From assembly GCA_900759005.1 (NCBI GenBank), contig CAAEUQ010000126.1:1-49914 (forward strand): a stretch of 49,914 nucleotides of DNA. Reading direction: 5' to 3'. Both the position numbers and the translations under genes were made by a program. Shown piece by piece: positions 7,784 to 15,290 of the stretch (positions are counted from its first letter, which is position 1; the number at the start of each line of letters is the position of its first letter). The notes below the pieces were generated by a model. That model saw only the letters and a list, made by a program, of their open reading frames with translations. It was not told where the DNA came from and searched no databases. Origin of the DNA: Clostridia bacterium. Its GTDB lineage: Bacteria > Bacillota > Clostridia > Christensenellales > Aristaeellaceae.

Positions 7784-8686
7784 TCAGTCATCATCGCTTT
7801 CAGCGATACTTTCCAGAATGAAATCGCGGAATTCAACCTGCCGCGGCGAAAGGTATTTTTTCTTAAATGCAAAATACAAATGATGCGGCATCGTATCCTC
7901 GATCGGAAACGCGAGCAGCCTTCCCGCGGCGATGAACTCCTCGACGGCGATTTCCGAAATCACCGAGATGCCCACGCCTGCGGAAACGAGATTTTTGATC
8001 GTCTCGGTGTCGTCGATCGCGGTTACGACCTTCAGCTTAACGCCCGGCAAATGCTGCTTCACCCAGCGCAGGAATTCCTGCTGAAGCGCGGAGGTACTGC
8101 TTCGGGTAATCAACGGCTCCTGGCTGAACATCGTTTTCGGGAACATTTCCTTCGGCAGCCGGCGGAAGCGCTCTTCATTCGGCGTGATTACCACGACACG
8201 CGACGATTTATAGTGCTTCACCGTCAACTCCGCGTCCATGACGTTCATGTTACAGAACGCGAATTCATAGCCACCAGCGCGCATTTTATTCAGGATTTCC
8301 GAATTGTAGCAGACGGTGATGCTGAATACTGCGTCCGGCGCGCGTTTCCTGAATTCGACGATGTGCTTCGAGAGGTAATACCTGCTGGTATACGGCGTTG
8401 CCACAATGTTGATCGTATTATCGTCCTGATTGGCGCGGGTGAGTGCAAAAAGGCTGTCGCGATTCAGCTTCAGCATCTGCTTGGCATAATAATAAAACGT
8501 CCGCCCATCCGCGCTCAGCTCCATGCTGCGCGTCGTGCGGTTCAGAAGGCGCGTGCCCAGCTCCGTTTCCAGGTTGCGCACATGAATCGTGACCATCGAT
8601 TGAGACAGCTGAAGACGCTCCGCCGCATTCGAAAAACTGCCCTCGTCCACAACGGCTACAAACGACTCCAGTTGTTTGAAATCCAT
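7784..8686 (-). CDS. LysR-family transcriptional regulator
   Basis: A 300-residue LysR-type regulator. The N-terminal winged helix is clear: MDFKQLESFVAVVDEGSFSN, then AAERLQLSQSMVTIHVRNLE as the recognition helix, and LGTRLLNRTTRSMELSADG. A periplasmic-binding-like effector domain follows from about residue 90. The ATG at 8686 has AAGGA 10 nt upstream. The gene is divergent from the U32-like gene at 8890, with 203 bp between them, the classic layout in which a LysR protein controls its divergent neighbour. The MATE exporter downstream on the same strand is another possible target. The effector cannot be inferred. Confidence 0.88.
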   Translation of the reverse strand: MDFKQLESFVAVVDEGSFSNAAERLQLSQSMVTIHVRNLETELGTRLLNRTTRSMELSADGRTFYYYAKQMLKLNRDSLFALTRANQDDNTINIVATPYTSRYYLSKHIVEFRKRAPDAVFSITVCYNSEILNKMRAGGYEFAFCNMNVMDAELTVKHYKSSRVVVITPNEERFRRLPKEMFPKTMFSQEPLITRSSTSALQQEFLRWVKQHLPGVKLKVVTAIDDTETIKNLVSAGVGISVISEIAVEEFIAAGRLLAFPIEDTMPHHLYFAFKKKYLSPRQVEFRDFILESIAESDDD

Positions 8687-8731
8687 CAGATGCACATCCT
8701 TCCGCGCCCGATTATTTATGATTGCTAAATA

Positions 8732-8760
8732 ATTATAGCCGAATTATAAAAAAATGTCAA
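8732..8760 (-). promoter_or_regulatory. Consensus promoter of the LysR gene
   Basis: On the minus strand TTGACA (8755-8760), a 17-bp spacer and TATAAT (8732-8737) form a perfect consensus. AATTATA occurs twice, 4 bp apart, across the spacer and -10 region, a possible regulator contact. Confidence 0.85.
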
Positions 8761-8844
8761 TCCGTTTCAACGAAAAAAGTGCCGCCCGAAACACTGCGTT
8801 CGAGAGAATTTTCGAAGCGTGCTAGATTTCTTTGCGGTTTTCTG

Positions 8845-8850
8845 CTATAA
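8845..8850 (+). promoter_or_regulatory. Likely -10 box for the U32-like gene
   Basis: TATAAA lies about 40 nt before the start codon in a TGC-TATAAATAGAAT context. No convincing -35 sequence is seen at 16-18 bp, which would suit activation by the divergent LysR protein. Confidence 0.4.
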
Positions 8851-8889
8851 ATAGAATGATATCAAACCTGAATGCGGGGAATTCTGATT

Positions 8890-9789
8890 ATGAACGCGAC
8901 GGCGTACTATCATCTTCCGGGATTGTTTGAATTTTACGACCTCTATCGCGCATTCCTGCCGCTGTATCGCGCGCACAGGGAATACTTTTATGATTGGTGC
9001 GATATCGGATCGATTTACGGTGCGCCGGCAGACTGCATCTGGGGCGGCGGCCGCATCGGCTGCGGGGACGCAAATCCGCGCGCAGTGCTGTCGTTGACGC
9101 GCGAATACGGTATCTCCGCGCGGCTGACCTTCAGCAATTCGCTTTTGTGTGAGGAGCATCTTTCGGATTCGAAATGCAACGCGCTCTGCAAGCTGTTTTC
9201 CGAAAGCAATCCGCCGCAGAACGGCGTGATCGTTCATTCGGAGCTATTGCTCAAATATCTGAAGGCAAACTATCCCAACCTCTATTTTGTTTCCTCAACC
9301 ACGAAGGTGCTTACGGATTTTTCGCAGCTGGAACATGAATCCGCGCGGGCGGATTTCCGCTATGTCGTTCCCGATTTTCGGTTGAACAGAGCTTTCGACC
9401 GGCTGAATGCGCTCTCGTCGGCTCAAAAAGAAAAGCTCGAATTTCTGTGTAACGAATGCTGCTGGTTCGGCTGCAAGGACAGAAGGGCATGTTACGAAGC
9501 CGTCAGCCGGAAGAATCTCGGCGAAGACACGCCCGAACACATTTGCGCCGCGCCGGACGCGGCGGACGGCTATCGCTTTTCAAAGGCAATGGAGAATCCG
9601 GGGTTTATCGGTGTTCAGGATATTCAAAAGCGCTATCTCCCGATGGGCTTTTCCAATTTCAAGATTGAAGGCAGAAGCCTCGGCAGCGCGCTGATTCTCG
9701 AATTCCTGCTTTATTACATGACGAAGCCGGAATGCCAGCTCCGCGTTCGCGAGGAAATCTATCTGGATAACGCGCTGGATTTATTCTAA
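8890..9789 (+). CDS. U32 peptidase-like protein with a four-cysteine cluster
   Basis: A 299-residue protein. The C-terminal LPMGFSNFKIEGRSLGS matches the signature end of the U32 (UbiU/UbiV/YhbU-like) barrel, and the N-terminal half carries barrel strands such as VIVHSELLLKYL and LYFVSSTTKVL. Cysteines in CNECCWFGCKDRRAC at about 187-201, plus a later Cys, resemble the Fe-S ligands of U32 proteins. Those proteins are now seen as oxygen-independent hydroxylase or RNA-modifying factors rather than plain peptidases. It is shorter than most U32 proteins and stands alone. The ATG at 8890 is preferred over 8872 because GGGGA lies 9 nt upstream. Its function is unknown; it is divergent from a LysR gene, its probable regulator. 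Confidence 0.6.
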   Translation: MNATAYYHLPGLFEFYDLYRAFLPLYRAHREYFYDWCDIGSIYGAPADCIWGGGRIGCGDANPRAVLSLTREYGISARLTFSNSLLCEEHLSDSKCNALCKLFSESNPPQNGVIVHSELLLKYLKANYPNLYFVSSTTKVLTDFSQLEHESARADFRYVVPDFRLNRAFDRLNALSSAQKEKLEFLCNECCWFGCKDRRACYEAVSRKNLGEDTPEHICAAPDAADGYRFSKAMENPGFIGVQDIQKRYLPMGFSNFKIEGRSLGSALILEFLLYYMTKPECQLRVREEIYLDNALDLF

Positions 9790-9817
9790 AAAACGCCCTC
9801 CGATATGCGGAGAGCGT
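9788..9817 (-). terminator. Terminator of the pfkA-rlmD operon
   Basis: On the minus strand a 10-bp stem ACGCTCTCCG / CGGAGGGCGT (one A-C mismatch) with a 5-nt loop is followed by TTTTTT. The T-run overlaps the stop codon of the convergent U32-like gene, so the two transcripts end back to back. Confidence 0.9.
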
Positions 9818-9826
9818 CGCATGATT

Positions 9827-10462
9827 TCATCGAACTATCCTGAATTTACCGGTTCTGCACTGAATGCTGCGCAATTCAGTGTGCGCAATACCGAGCAGCG
9901 CGTCCATCTCTCGCGCCGCGTTTTCATAAATGCCGCCGGTATGGTAAACGAGAATGTAATCCGCTTCGTGAATTCTCCCCGCCGCCTTCCGGCAAAACGC
10001 GCGCACGGGCGCGGCAAGCGCGAACACCCAGATCGGCGAACAGATCGTTACGTGATCATATGCGGAAAGATCCGCCGAGATCGGCTCGATCGGCATCTCC
10101 CAGCGATGCATTCCAAACCGTCCACACCACCAGAAGCCGAGCGTGCCCTCCGTTTTCTCCGTTGAACGGATTTCGTAAAGCATTGCGCCCGTGCGGTTCG
10201 CTTCCTCATACGCCCGTTTTTTCACATAACCCATGCGTGAAAAATAGATAACCAACCGTTTGGGATTCGTTTGGGCGTTCGGATAATCTTCCGGAATTAC
10301 GCAAAACGCCTCCTGCCTCTGGAATACGCACACGGCATAGCCCGTCGCCGCCTGTAAAAAGCCGAATATAAAGAAGCTGGTAGACATGAAGTTCATCGGA
10401 AATATATAAAACTGGATGCAAATCCACAGCATCAGCGTAATTCTGAATATACCGCCCAGCAT
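9827..10462 (-). CDS. Membrane-anchored flavodoxin-like protein, C-terminal part (frameshifted)
   Basis: A 211-codon ORF with two hydrophobic segments (about 3-23 and 27-47) followed by a flavodoxin-like domain: RLVIYFSRMGYVKKRAYEEA with the FMN phosphate loop, and ICSPIWVFALAAPVRAFCRK as the second FMN loop. No ribosome binding site precedes the ATG at 10462. The protein makes sense as the continuation of the ORF at 10432-10758. The two frames join at the A6 run 10472-10477, where a -1 shift or one extra A gives a smooth LLFTRKKCAPMLGGIF membrane segment. The intact product would be a protein with about four membrane helices and a cytoplasmic flavodoxin domain. Possible causes are a real frameshift, an assembly indel, or recoding. 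Confidence 0.65.
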   Translation of the reverse strand: MLGGIFRITLMLWICIQFYIFPMNFMSTSFFIFGFLQAATGYAVCVFQRQEAFCVIPEDYPNAQTNPKRLVIYFSRMGYVKKRAYEEANRTGAMLYEIRSTEKTEGTLGFWWCGRFGMHRWEMPIEPISADLSAYDHVTICSPIWVFALAAPVRAFCRKAAGRIHEADYILVYHTGGIYENAAREMDALLGIAHTELRSIQCRTGKFRIVR

Positions 10463-10758
10463 CGGCGCGCATTTTTTCGCGTAAACAGCAGGCCTGCCGT
10501 CGTAAGGTTCGTCAGCCCGTTTACGATCAGCAGCGCGATTCCGGAAAATATGAAATTCTGGAACAGTGTTTTCGCGAACGGCAGCACCTGAAAATACGGC
10601 ATAATTGCGTCCATGCCCATAGCCCTTCCGCTGGGATCGATCAGCATCATGCTCGCGCCGCCCACCGCGCCGATTCCAATAAACAGCGTCCAGAAAATCA
10701 AAAGCCGCCGCGCGACTTCAAATCTTGAATGACGACGCATATGCTTCTCGCCCTTCAT
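10432..10758 (-). CDS. Membrane protein, N-terminal part of the membrane-flavodoxin gene (frameshifted)
   Basis: A 108-codon ORF with two hydrophobic helices, RLLIFWTLFIGIGAVGGASM and TLFQNFIFSGIALLIVNGL, separated by an IDPSGRAMGMD loop. Its last 12 or so residues (ARRCWAVYSELR) look non-native, and the natural continuation lies in the -1 frame from the A6 run at 10472-10477. The start overlaps the stop of the HNH gene as TGATG, so translation is probably coupled. Together with 9827-10462 it would encode one protein of about 310 residues. Confidence 0.6.
   Translation of the reverse strand: MKGEKHMRRHSRFEVARRLLIFWTLFIGIGAVGGASMMLIDPSGRAMGMDAIMPYFQVLPFAKTLFQNFIFSGIALLIVNGLTNLTTAGLLFTRKNARRCWAVYSELR
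10472..10477 (-). other. Frame change at an A6 run (slippery-type A AAA AAT)
   Basis: In the reading frame of 10432-10758 the codons are CGA AAA AAT. A -1 shift on A AAA AAT gives AAA AAA TGC and enters the downstream frame exactly. One extra A would also repair the gene. A GCAGGCCTGC palindrome lies about 11 nt upstream on the same strand. Confidence 0.6.
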
Positions 10759-11168
10759 CAGGCATTCCGCTTCTTCTGCTTCTGAATGGTTTCACTCAAC
10801 CGCTTTACCGTCAGCGTTCGATCCTTATTTCTGTGCACCATTCTATGGCAGTTGGAGCACAGGCAGTTCAAATCCTTCGCGGGATTAACGCTAACCTCGC
10901 CGTCCTGCTCAAAGAGCGGTTTATAGTGGTGAACCTCGATAAAATCGCATCCGAGTGTTCCGTAAACCGCTTCAAAATCGAATCCGCACGCTTCGCAAAT
11001 CGGGCGGCCGTGCTTTTTCTTTGCCAGAGCGATTGCCGCATCCCTGTTTTGCGGTTTGCGCTCGTATTTCGTTGAATAAATGCGGATGCGCCGTCCCTCG
11101 CTCGCACCCTTTACGACTTCAAAGCTCTCCAACTCGGATAACGGGCGCACCTGCGATTTTCTTTCCAT
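10758..11168 (-). CDS. HNH endonuclease, C-terminal part (frameshifted)
   Basis: A 136-codon ORF holding a complete HNH nuclease fold: CEACGFDFEAVYG, then FIEVHHYKPL with the catalytic histidines, NPAKDLNCLC and NCHRMVHR. The CxxC and CxxC pairs should bind structural zinc. The ATG at 11168 lies inside the gene rather than at its start. The same frame is open upstream with a sensible sequence, GYFVWKLRDEVVEAIE then SIPNYICDHP, which continues the ORF at 11111-11611. The intact protein would have 284 residues. Such stand-alone HNH proteins may be defence nucleases or parts of restriction systems, but no partner is seen here. Confidence 0.75.
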   Translation of the reverse strand: MERKSQVRPLSELESFEVVKGASEGRRIRIYSTKYERKPQNRDAAIALAKKKHGRPICEACGFDFEAVYGTLGCDFIEVHHYKPLFEQDGEVSVNPAKDLNCLCSNCHRMVHRNKDRTLTVKRLSETIQKQKKRNA

Positions 11169-11611
11169 GGGATGATCGCAAATGTAGTTCGGGATACTTT
11201 CGATCGCTTCAACAACCTCATCGCGTAGTTTCCAGACGAAGTATCCTTTTTTCTTGTCACGGAATACCAGCCTTCAAACGGAATGCTCCAGAAAGATTCC
11301 TTCCCGGATTCAAATGAATCTTCAACCCAGAAGCGGTAGTTCAGATATTTCTGGATGTTGTTCGTCAGTTTTTTGACAATGCCGTTATATGGCGACCCCT
11401 TGTGATCGGGGTAGTATTTTACCATCACAGCCTTGGAAGTCGTCGTATGGTTTTCTTCCAAATACCATGCGATCACCATATCGCGGGCTTCGGCATAAAA
11501 TACTTCATCATTCAGGAGCATCTCCCGCCATTCCTCAACGGTAATATCGAGAGCGATGAAATACTTTCCGTCCTTTCTTTGCAGGACTTTGTGTTCGCCG
11601 CGATTCTTCAT
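11111..11611 (-). CDS. N-terminal part of the HNH nuclease gene (frameshifted)
   Basis: A 166-codon ORF with GGAAGGG about 8 nt before its ATG at 11611. The first 115 or so residues look like an ordinary globular protein (ALDITVEEWREMLLND, FWSIPFEGW). After the A6 run at 11247-11252 the frame turns into a basic, unnatural tail (SKVSRTTFAIIPWK). The natural continuation is in the -1 frame and leads into the HNH domain. It begins 4 nt after rlmD in the same operon. The N-terminal domain may bind DNA or recognise a target; I do not recognise its family. Confidence 0.65.
   Translation of the reverse strand: MKNRGEHKVLQRKDGKYFIALDITVEEWREMLLNDEVFYAEARDMVIAWYLEENHTTTSKAVMVKYYPDHKGSPYNGIVKKLTNNIQKYLNYRFWVEDSFESGKESFWSIPFEGWYSVTRKKDTSSGNYAMRLLKRSKVSRTTFAIIPWKENRRCARYPSWRALKS
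11247..11252 (-). other. Frame change at an A6 run (dnaX-type A AAA AAG heptamer)
   Basis: In the upstream frame the codons are AGA AAA AAG GAT. A AAA AAG is the slippery heptamer of E. coli dnaX. A -1 shift continues as AAA AAA GGA TAC TTC into the HNH frame. No convincing downstream stem or close upstream Shine-Dalgarno is apparent, so a plain one-base deletion remains likely. Confidence 0.6.
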
Positions 11612-11615
11612 TCTT

Positions 11616-12935
11616 TTATCCCTTCCTGCGCAATCGCGCTATGGTTTCTACGTGCTCGGTCCAAGGGAACATATCGACTGGCTGGGCGTATTCGAGCTCG
11701 TATTCCTGCGAAAGAATCTTCACATCGCGCGCGAGGGTGGCTGGATTGCAGGAAACATAGGCGATCCGATCCGGTTTGGCATTCAGGAGCGCGCGCAGTG
11801 CGGATTCGTCCACACCTTTACGCGGCGGATCGACGATTGCGCAATCGAAGCGCTCTCCGGATGCGATCAGGCGCGGAATCTCCCTTGCCGCGTCGGCACA
11901 AATAAACCTTGTCTTCGATTCGAGACCGTTTCGGCGCGCGTTTTCTTTGGCGTCTCGAATCGCGGGCGCGACGATCTCCACGCCGGTCGCACGCTTTGCA
12001 AGCCGTGCCGCCGCCAAAGTGATCGTGCCTGCGCCGCAATATACGTCGAGTACGCGCGTATCCGGCGAAAGATTGGCGGCTTCGAGTGCGCAGGTGTACA
12101 GCTTTTCCGTCTGTTCTGGATTGATCTGGAAAAACGATTGCGGCGAAATCGTAAATTTCAACCCGAGAAGCGTCTCGTTCAGCGTTTTTTCGCCCCAGAT
12201 ATGCGTAACGGCGCCGTCAAGGGCGTGTGCAGGGCGGTTGTTCTGCTTGAGAATATAGAACGAAACGAGCCCCGGCAATGCGCGGCGCAATTCGGGAAGC
12301 AATTTCTTCGCCGAATCGATCAGCGGTGCGTCCGCACAAAGGATCAGCATCAGTTCACCCGCGCGGTTGACGCGCGCGACGAGGTTCGTGAAATGGCTCG
12401 CGCCGGGCATTTCGTTCAAATGATCGGAAAAGTATTCAAGCGCGCGCGCGGCGGGCAAACGCTGCAAAAGGCAATCGCGCAGCGACACGATTCTGCGGCT
12501 GTTTTCCGCATATGCGCCGATCACGATTCGTCCTTTCGCATCCTTTCCAATCGGGAATTCCGCCTTATTGCGCGTGCGATCTGGATTTTCACAGGCGATC
12601 GTTTCGCGCACTTCGGGATCCGCAACGCCGCCGATGCGGGAAAGCGCATCGAACACGCGCTGACGCTTTAAGCGCAACGTTTCGGTATACGACATATGCC
12701 GCGCCTGACAGCCGCCGCAAACGCCGTATGCAGGGCAATCGGGTTCTCTCCGCTCAGGCGAAGGATTGCATACGCGAAGAAGGCGCGCCTCGCAGAAACG
12801 CCGGGCGCGCTTGGTGATTTCAATTTCCGCTTCTTCTCCCGGCAGCGCGCCGGGCACGAACGCGGCGCAGCCCTCTTCAAGCCGCCCCACGCCCTGCATT
12901 CCGGAGCCGACGCCGGTAATCAAAATCTTTTCCAT
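11616..12935 (-). CDS. rlmD: 23S rRNA (uracil-C5)-methyltransferase, RlmD/RumA family
   Basis: A 439-residue SAM-dependent RNA methyltransferase that makes 5-methyluridine in 23S rRNA. An N-terminal TRAM domain (about 1-55) is followed by four [4Fe-4S] cysteines: C67, C73 and C76 in CPAYGVCGGC, and C155. The methyltransferase domain has FFQINPEQ, LDVYCGAGTITL for SAM, DPPRKGVD, and SCNPATLARD with the catalytic cysteine, ending in HVETIARLRR. Firmicute members may modify U747, U1939 or both, so the exact site is uncertain. It starts directly after the pfkA stop (TAA-ATG) with no clear Shine-Dalgarno, suggesting coupled translation. Confidence 0.92.
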   Translation of the reverse strand: MEKILITGVGSGMQGVGRLEEGCAAFVPGALPGEEAEIEITKRARRFCEARLLRVCNPSPERREPDCPAYGVCGGCQARHMSYTETLRLKRQRVFDALSRIGGVADPEVRETIACENPDRTRNKAEFPIGKDAKGRIVIGAYAENSRRIVSLRDCLLQRLPAARALEYFSDHLNEMPGASHFTNLVARVNRAGELMLILCADAPLIDSAKKLLPELRRALPGLVSFYILKQNNRPAHALDGAVTHIWGEKTLNETLLGLKFTISPQSFFQINPEQTEKLYTCALEAANLSPDTRVLDVYCGAGTITLAAARLAKRATGVEIVAPAIRDAKENARRNGLESKTRFICADAAREIPRLIASGERFDCAIVDPPRKGVDESALRALLNAKPDRIAYVSCNPATLARDVKILSQEYELEYAQPVDMFPWTEHVETIARLRRKG

Positions 12936-14003
12936 TTAACGGGTCATAACGGACATGATGTCCACGAGTTCGAGCAGACCGCGATCCGCCGCGTGATCGC
13001 CCTTCTGAACGTCCGCAAACGGAACCTCGATCAGATCGTTTCCGCGGATGCCGACGGCGACGCCGGATTTGTCCTGCTCGAGCAGATCAACCGCGCGCGC
13101 GCCGAACTGCGTCGCGAGCAGACGATCGCGTGCAGACGGACTGCCACCGCGCTGGATATAGCCGAGCACGGTCGAGCGAGTATCATGCCCGGACAGCTTT
13201 TCGATGATCAGCGCAATCTGCGCGCTGCTGACGACATTGCCGCGCACGACGATGTCCTTCAGCTCTTCCCGTTCGGAGCAGAGCTTTTCCAGATCGGTCG
13301 TGAGCGACTGCAACGCACCTTCGGCAAAGACCAGAATCATGCTGCGCTTGCCACGCATTACGCCCCATTTTACGCGTTCAGCGACCTCCTCGATGTCCCA
13401 TTTCACTTCCGGAATCATGCAGATTTCCGCGCCGCAGGTCAGCGCTGTATGCAGCGCGATATCGCCGCAGTTGCGCCCCATAACCGTGAGCATACTCGCG
13501 CGCTCGTGGGAATCGCTGGTTTCTCGAATCTTGTTCAGGCATTCGCACGCGGTGTTCAGCGCGGTATCGAAGCCGATCGTGTAATCGGTATACGCGAGGT
13601 CGTTGTCGATCGTTCCGGGCACGCCGATGGTCGGCAGTCCCAGCGCATTCAGCGATTCCGCGCCCCTATAGGTACCGTCGCCGCCGATGCACACCAGACC
13701 TTCGATTCCGAGTGCCGCCAGATTCTGAACCGCTTCGCGGCGGGTTTCTTCTTTATAAAATTCCATACAGCGCGCCGTGCGCAGGAACGTTCCGCCGCGA
13801 TGAATCTTGTCCGACACGCTGCGCGCGGTCAGGATTTCGAAATCGTCCGTCTGAACCTGATTGCGCATCAATACGCCGTTGTAGCCGCGCTTAAATCCGA
13901 CGACGCTCATCTCATGGTAAAGCGCCGTACGCACGACGGAACGGATGGCTGCATTCATGCCCGGCGCGTCTCCGCCGGAAGTCAATACGCCGATTCTCTT
14001 CAT
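12936..14003 (-). CDS. pfkA: ATP-dependent 6-phosphofructokinase
   Basis: A 355-residue phosphofructokinase that phosphorylates fructose-6-phosphate to fructose-1,6-bisphosphate, the committed step of glycolysis. Key motifs are TSGGDAPGMN near the N-terminus, GGDGTYRGA at 107-115, and PGTIDND with catalytic Asp133. Gly at the GGDG position and GTIDND rather than KTIDND mark the ATP enzyme and not the PPi enzyme. It is about 35 residues longer than the classical 320-residue enzyme. The ATG at 14003 has AAAGGAG 10 nt upstream. It is first in an operon with rlmD, the HNH gene and the membrane-flavodoxin gene. Confidence 0.95.
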   Translation of the reverse strand: MKRIGVLTSGGDAPGMNAAIRSVVRTALYHEMSVVGFKRGYNGVLMRNQVQTDDFEILTARSVSDKIHRGGTFLRTARCMEFYKEETRREAVQNLAALGIEGLVCIGGDGTYRGAESLNALGLPTIGVPGTIDNDLAYTDYTIGFDTALNTACECLNKIRETSDSHERASMLTVMGRNCGDIALHTALTCGAEICMIPEVKWDIEEVAERVKWGVMRGKRSMILVFAEGALQSLTTDLEKLCSEREELKDIVVRGNVVSSAQIALIIEKLSGHDTRSTVLGYIQRGGSPSARDRLLATQFGARAVDLLEQDKSGVAVGIRGNDLIEVPFADVQKGDHAADRGLLELVDIMSVMTR

Positions 14004-14044
14004 AAAGGTTTTACTCCTTTTATATTCAAAATGGTATTTTACCA

Positions 14045-14074
14045 ATTATATAGTGTTTTGCGTAAAAAAATCAA
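14045..14074 (-). promoter_or_regulatory. Promoter of the pfkA operon
   Basis: On the minus strand TTGATT (14069-14074), an 18-bp spacer and TATAAT (14045-14050) lie about 40 nt before the pfkA start. Confidence 0.75.
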
Positions 14075-14091
14075 GCGCGGCGCTTCCCACA

Positions 14092-14128
14092 AAGAAAAAT
14101 CGGCGTCAAAATTCATTCAACGCCGATT
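14092..14128 (-). terminator. Terminator of the seven-gene surface/transport operon
   Basis: On the minus strand AATCGGCGT / ACGCCGATT form a perfect 9-bp stem with a 13-nt loop, followed by TTTCTTTG. It lies immediately after the stop codon of the MacB-like permease gene. Confidence 0.85.
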
Positions 14129-14132
14129 GAAG

Positions 14133-15272
14133 TTATGCGTCCTTTGGCTTTTTCACGCGCATGAGAATCGTACCGGTAAGAATACAGATCACGCCCCAGC
14201 GCAGAACGCCGCCTTCGAATTCGATGATTCGCAGTCCGGGCGTTCCGGTTCGGATCAGCTTTGCATGATCGCTTACAAGGTTCCAGAACACCTTCGTAAG
14301 CGACGACCACGCGACAAAATTATCCGGCACCCATTCGGTGAATACGTACAGCGGCTGAATCGTAAACGACATCAGCGCGCTCAGAACCGCGAGAATCGCG
14401 CCGTATCCGCCAAGACAAACGCCGATCACCGTCAGCAGTTTCGGAACCGTCTGCTTAAAATAATTCCAGCGAATGGCATTCCGATACCATGCGATGCGAT
14501 TTTTTGCAATGCCGTTCATGCGCCGCAGCAGCGCAAGAATTACCGTCATTCCAAATACGAACAGCAGCATTCTCGGCAGAATCAGCCGCCGCATCGCCTC
14601 TTTTTCGAGGCTCAGCGCGCTGCCGCCTTCGCGCCACGCGCTCGGAACGGAGGATTCAAACATCGTTCGCGCGCCGGATTCGGGAATCGGCTTGGCGGAA
14701 ATCATCATGGTCGTCCACCCTGCCGTCTTCGCGGCGTTCAGCGGAACGATCGCCGCATACTCGCCCGTTTCGCCCACGTTGCGCTTATGGCTGAACGTTC
14801 CGACGACGCGATAGCTTTCGCCGCCGATTTCGACTTTGGAATCATCGCTCAAATCCTCTCCGAAGAGCTGAAACGCCGCAGAAGCGTCGAGCATTGCAAC
14901 TTTATCGCCTTGTTCGAGCTCCGTTTCGCTGATTCTTCTCCCGCTTTTCAGAAAGGAAGGATAAACCTCGAACCAGCCCTCGCCCGCGCCGTAAACCGTC
15001 GCGCTGATGTTCTGATCTCCGCCGGAAACGGATCTGGATTCACTGATTGCGCCCGCCGACACCGCGCTTGCGCAATCGGCAAGCTGCTCGGTAAGCGTTT
15101 CGCGCGCCTTGATCATTGCGTCGATCGCATCGGTTGCGTCGCCGCTCGGCGCGGGAAGCGCGTATTCAAGCGTTTCGCCCGTTGCCGAAAGCATTACGCT
15201 CGACGGAATCGCGAGCAACAATCCCAGCGCGATCAACACAAGCGGAAACGCGCGCCATTTTTTCTTTTTCAT
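14133..15272 (-). CDS. MacB/FtsX-like ABC permease without an ATPase domain
   Basis: A 379-residue membrane protein. One N-terminal helix (about 8-30) is followed by an extracytoplasmic domain of about 210 residues with MacB periplasmic-core features, such as VEIGGESYRVVGTF. Three more helices follow (about 240-262, 285-320 and 355-372). This TM-domain-TM3 layout is that of MacB, FtsX and LolC/E permeases, which act as mechanotransmitters with a cytoplasmic ATPase. No ATPase gene is in the operon, so it must borrow one or act without it. It is the last of seven same-strand genes. GGGAGG precedes the ATG. With the HlyD-like gene just upstream it forms an exporter-like pair. Confidence 0.65.
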   Translation of the reverse strand: MKKKKWRAFPLVLIALGLLLAIPSSVMLSATGETLEYALPAPSGDATDAIDAMIKARETLTEQLADCASAVSAGAISESRSVSGGDQNISATVYGAGEGWFEVYPSFLKSGRRISETELEQGDKVAMLDASAAFQLFGEDLSDDSKVEIGGESYRVVGTFSHKRNVGETGEYAAIVPLNAAKTAGWTTMMISAKPIPESGARTMFESSVPSAWREGGSALSLEKEAMRRLILPRMLLFVFGMTVILALLRRMNGIAKNRIAWYRNAIRWNYFKQTVPKLLTVIGVCLGGYGAILAVLSALMSFTIQPLYVFTEWVPDNFVAWSSLTKVFWNLVSDHAKLIRTGTPGLRIIEFEGGVLRWGVICILTGTILMRVKKPKDA

Positions 15273-15290
15273 GTGCGCCTCCCGATGCGA

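Noticed and set aside
10758..11611. HNH gene considered as part of a group II intron, homing element or phage
   Set aside because: No reverse transcriptase, intron core, integrase or phage genes are nearby, and it lies within a normal operon 4 nt after rlmD.
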